Source: Mastigias papua | Taxonomy: Eukaryota; Cnidaria; Scyphozoa; Rhizostomeae; Mastigiidae | Direction of reading: 5' to 3' | Assembly: GCA_964019165.1 (NCBI GenBank) | Contig: OZ025270.1 | Location: forward strand, 15,603,159-15,667,158 | Length of the DNA: 64,000 nucleotides | Shown here: positions 63,261 to 64,000 of the stretch, one piece after another | Layout: the number at the start of each line of letters is the position of its first letter | How positions within the stretch are numbered: position 1 is the stretch's first letter | Notes under the pieces: model-generated | The model's input: only the letters and a program-made list of their open reading frames with translations | Database searches by the model: none | Told to the model about the DNA's origin: nothing | Made by a program: the position numbers and the translations under genes

Positions 63261-64000
63261 TTGGGAGATAACGCTAGGTACTATTTGACGTTGCTCATTC
63301 TCAAGGGACTCCCAAGCTCGTTGGACATTATATGCTCTTTGTACATTCTCTTAGTGACATTGTTGGGCAAGGATGAAAGGCCTTTCAATCCGTGACTTTC
63401 ACTAATTGAAGCTTCACAACTGATAACCAGGATCCTTCCTTGGCAAAATGTCACTGAAGGTTGTTTCGGCGTGCGGACACCTTCACGGAAATCAAGAAAG
63501 TAAACTTGCAGGTATGTTGGGTATCAGTTTTCCATGTTAGCTCTCTTTTACATTGTTTCAATCGCTGCTTTAGCTTTCCTCTTCGCAACATGCATTTTTC
63601 TACTCGAGTTTTTTATCGTCCTGCTTCTCTCTGGCGCTACTGCAGTATCGTACCTCTTCTAGAAATAGATGGCCCACCCCAACAAACTATGCACCATTCG
63701 ACATCTCTCGGTGAGTAGATTACGATGATACCGTCATTTAGCCCATAGCACAAATTTTCGAGGAGTTATCGAGTTATCGTCAACAAACATGGCTGCCATG
63801 TTTGTTCGCTAAGTGGGATAGGGACAAGGATTAGGGTTAGCATTTAAATACACGCATTTTTTTATAAGAAACTGCTAATAAGAAATGGTAAGCTCAATTT
63901 TTCGAAAATTAAGAAACAACCCTGCCCAAATTGAAAAAGCTAAGAAACTTTTATAATATGCAGCTTTAATTTTCCGAGCTGATACTCGAAACAGTCTTGA
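63261..64000. other. Window end, no gene recognised
   Basis: Frames at 63461-63718 and 63213-63395 have no motifs. From 63849, tacacgcatttttttataag marks the start of a third ACACGTTTTTT-type MITE that runs off the window. Confidence 0.4.

Overview
This is a eukaryotic, intron-rich, AT-rich window, almost certainly from an invertebrate animal. The evidence is GT-AG introns of 0.2 to 4 kb, a Pao/BEL retrotransposon, CR1-like and other non-LTR remnants, MITEs, long TA microsatellites, a methuselah/adhesion-like GPCR and a GT31 glycosyltransferase. The repeat style fits a cnidarian such as an anthozoan, but the window alone does not prove this. There are no bacterial-type genes.

Three protein-coding genes can be supported. 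(1) A 26-exon gene on + (3842-33513) encodes a 726-residue RasGAP. Every exon junction keeps the reading frame. Its architecture is that of the small IQGAP-related RasGAPs (fission yeast Gap1/Sar1, Dictyostelium DGAP1/GAPA): no CH, WW or IQ region, an intact arginine-finger position, an FLR-type motif and a RasGAP C-terminal region. (2) An intronless 7TM receptor gene on - (14733-16034) is nested in intron 11 of the RasGAP gene. (3) A two-exon type II membrane GT31 (beta-1,3-galactosyl/GlcNAc-transferase-like) gene lies on + (50963-51472 and 54961-55734).

Mobile DNA fills most of the rest. An intact Pao/BEL element on - (36402-42451) has two LTRs that read as identical, so it is a recent insertion. 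The GT31 intron holds two non-LTR fragments and a tRNA-like sequence ending just before exon 2. Directly 3' of the GT31 stop codon is a 3.3-kb fold-back element (55898-59217). It has two 1152-bp inverted arms, a 1016-bp unique spacer and a perfect 9-bp target-site duplication. Two short MITEs (35756-35967 and 62470-62650) start and end with the same AGCATAG terminus and have 9-bp flanking repeats with one mismatch each. They and the fold-back element look like one DNA-transposon family.

Further dispersed families appear as several copies: a CGTGCTATAG hairpin family, an AAGCCCCC family, an ACACGTTTTTT/ATAAGAAA family and a 754-bp element with ACGTACG termini. Five long TA arrays, a GT/GC array, a minisatellite and smaller tandem repeats are also present.

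The regions 1-3841, 42452-50962 and 59227-64000 contain no gene I can recognise beyond repeats and transposon remnants.
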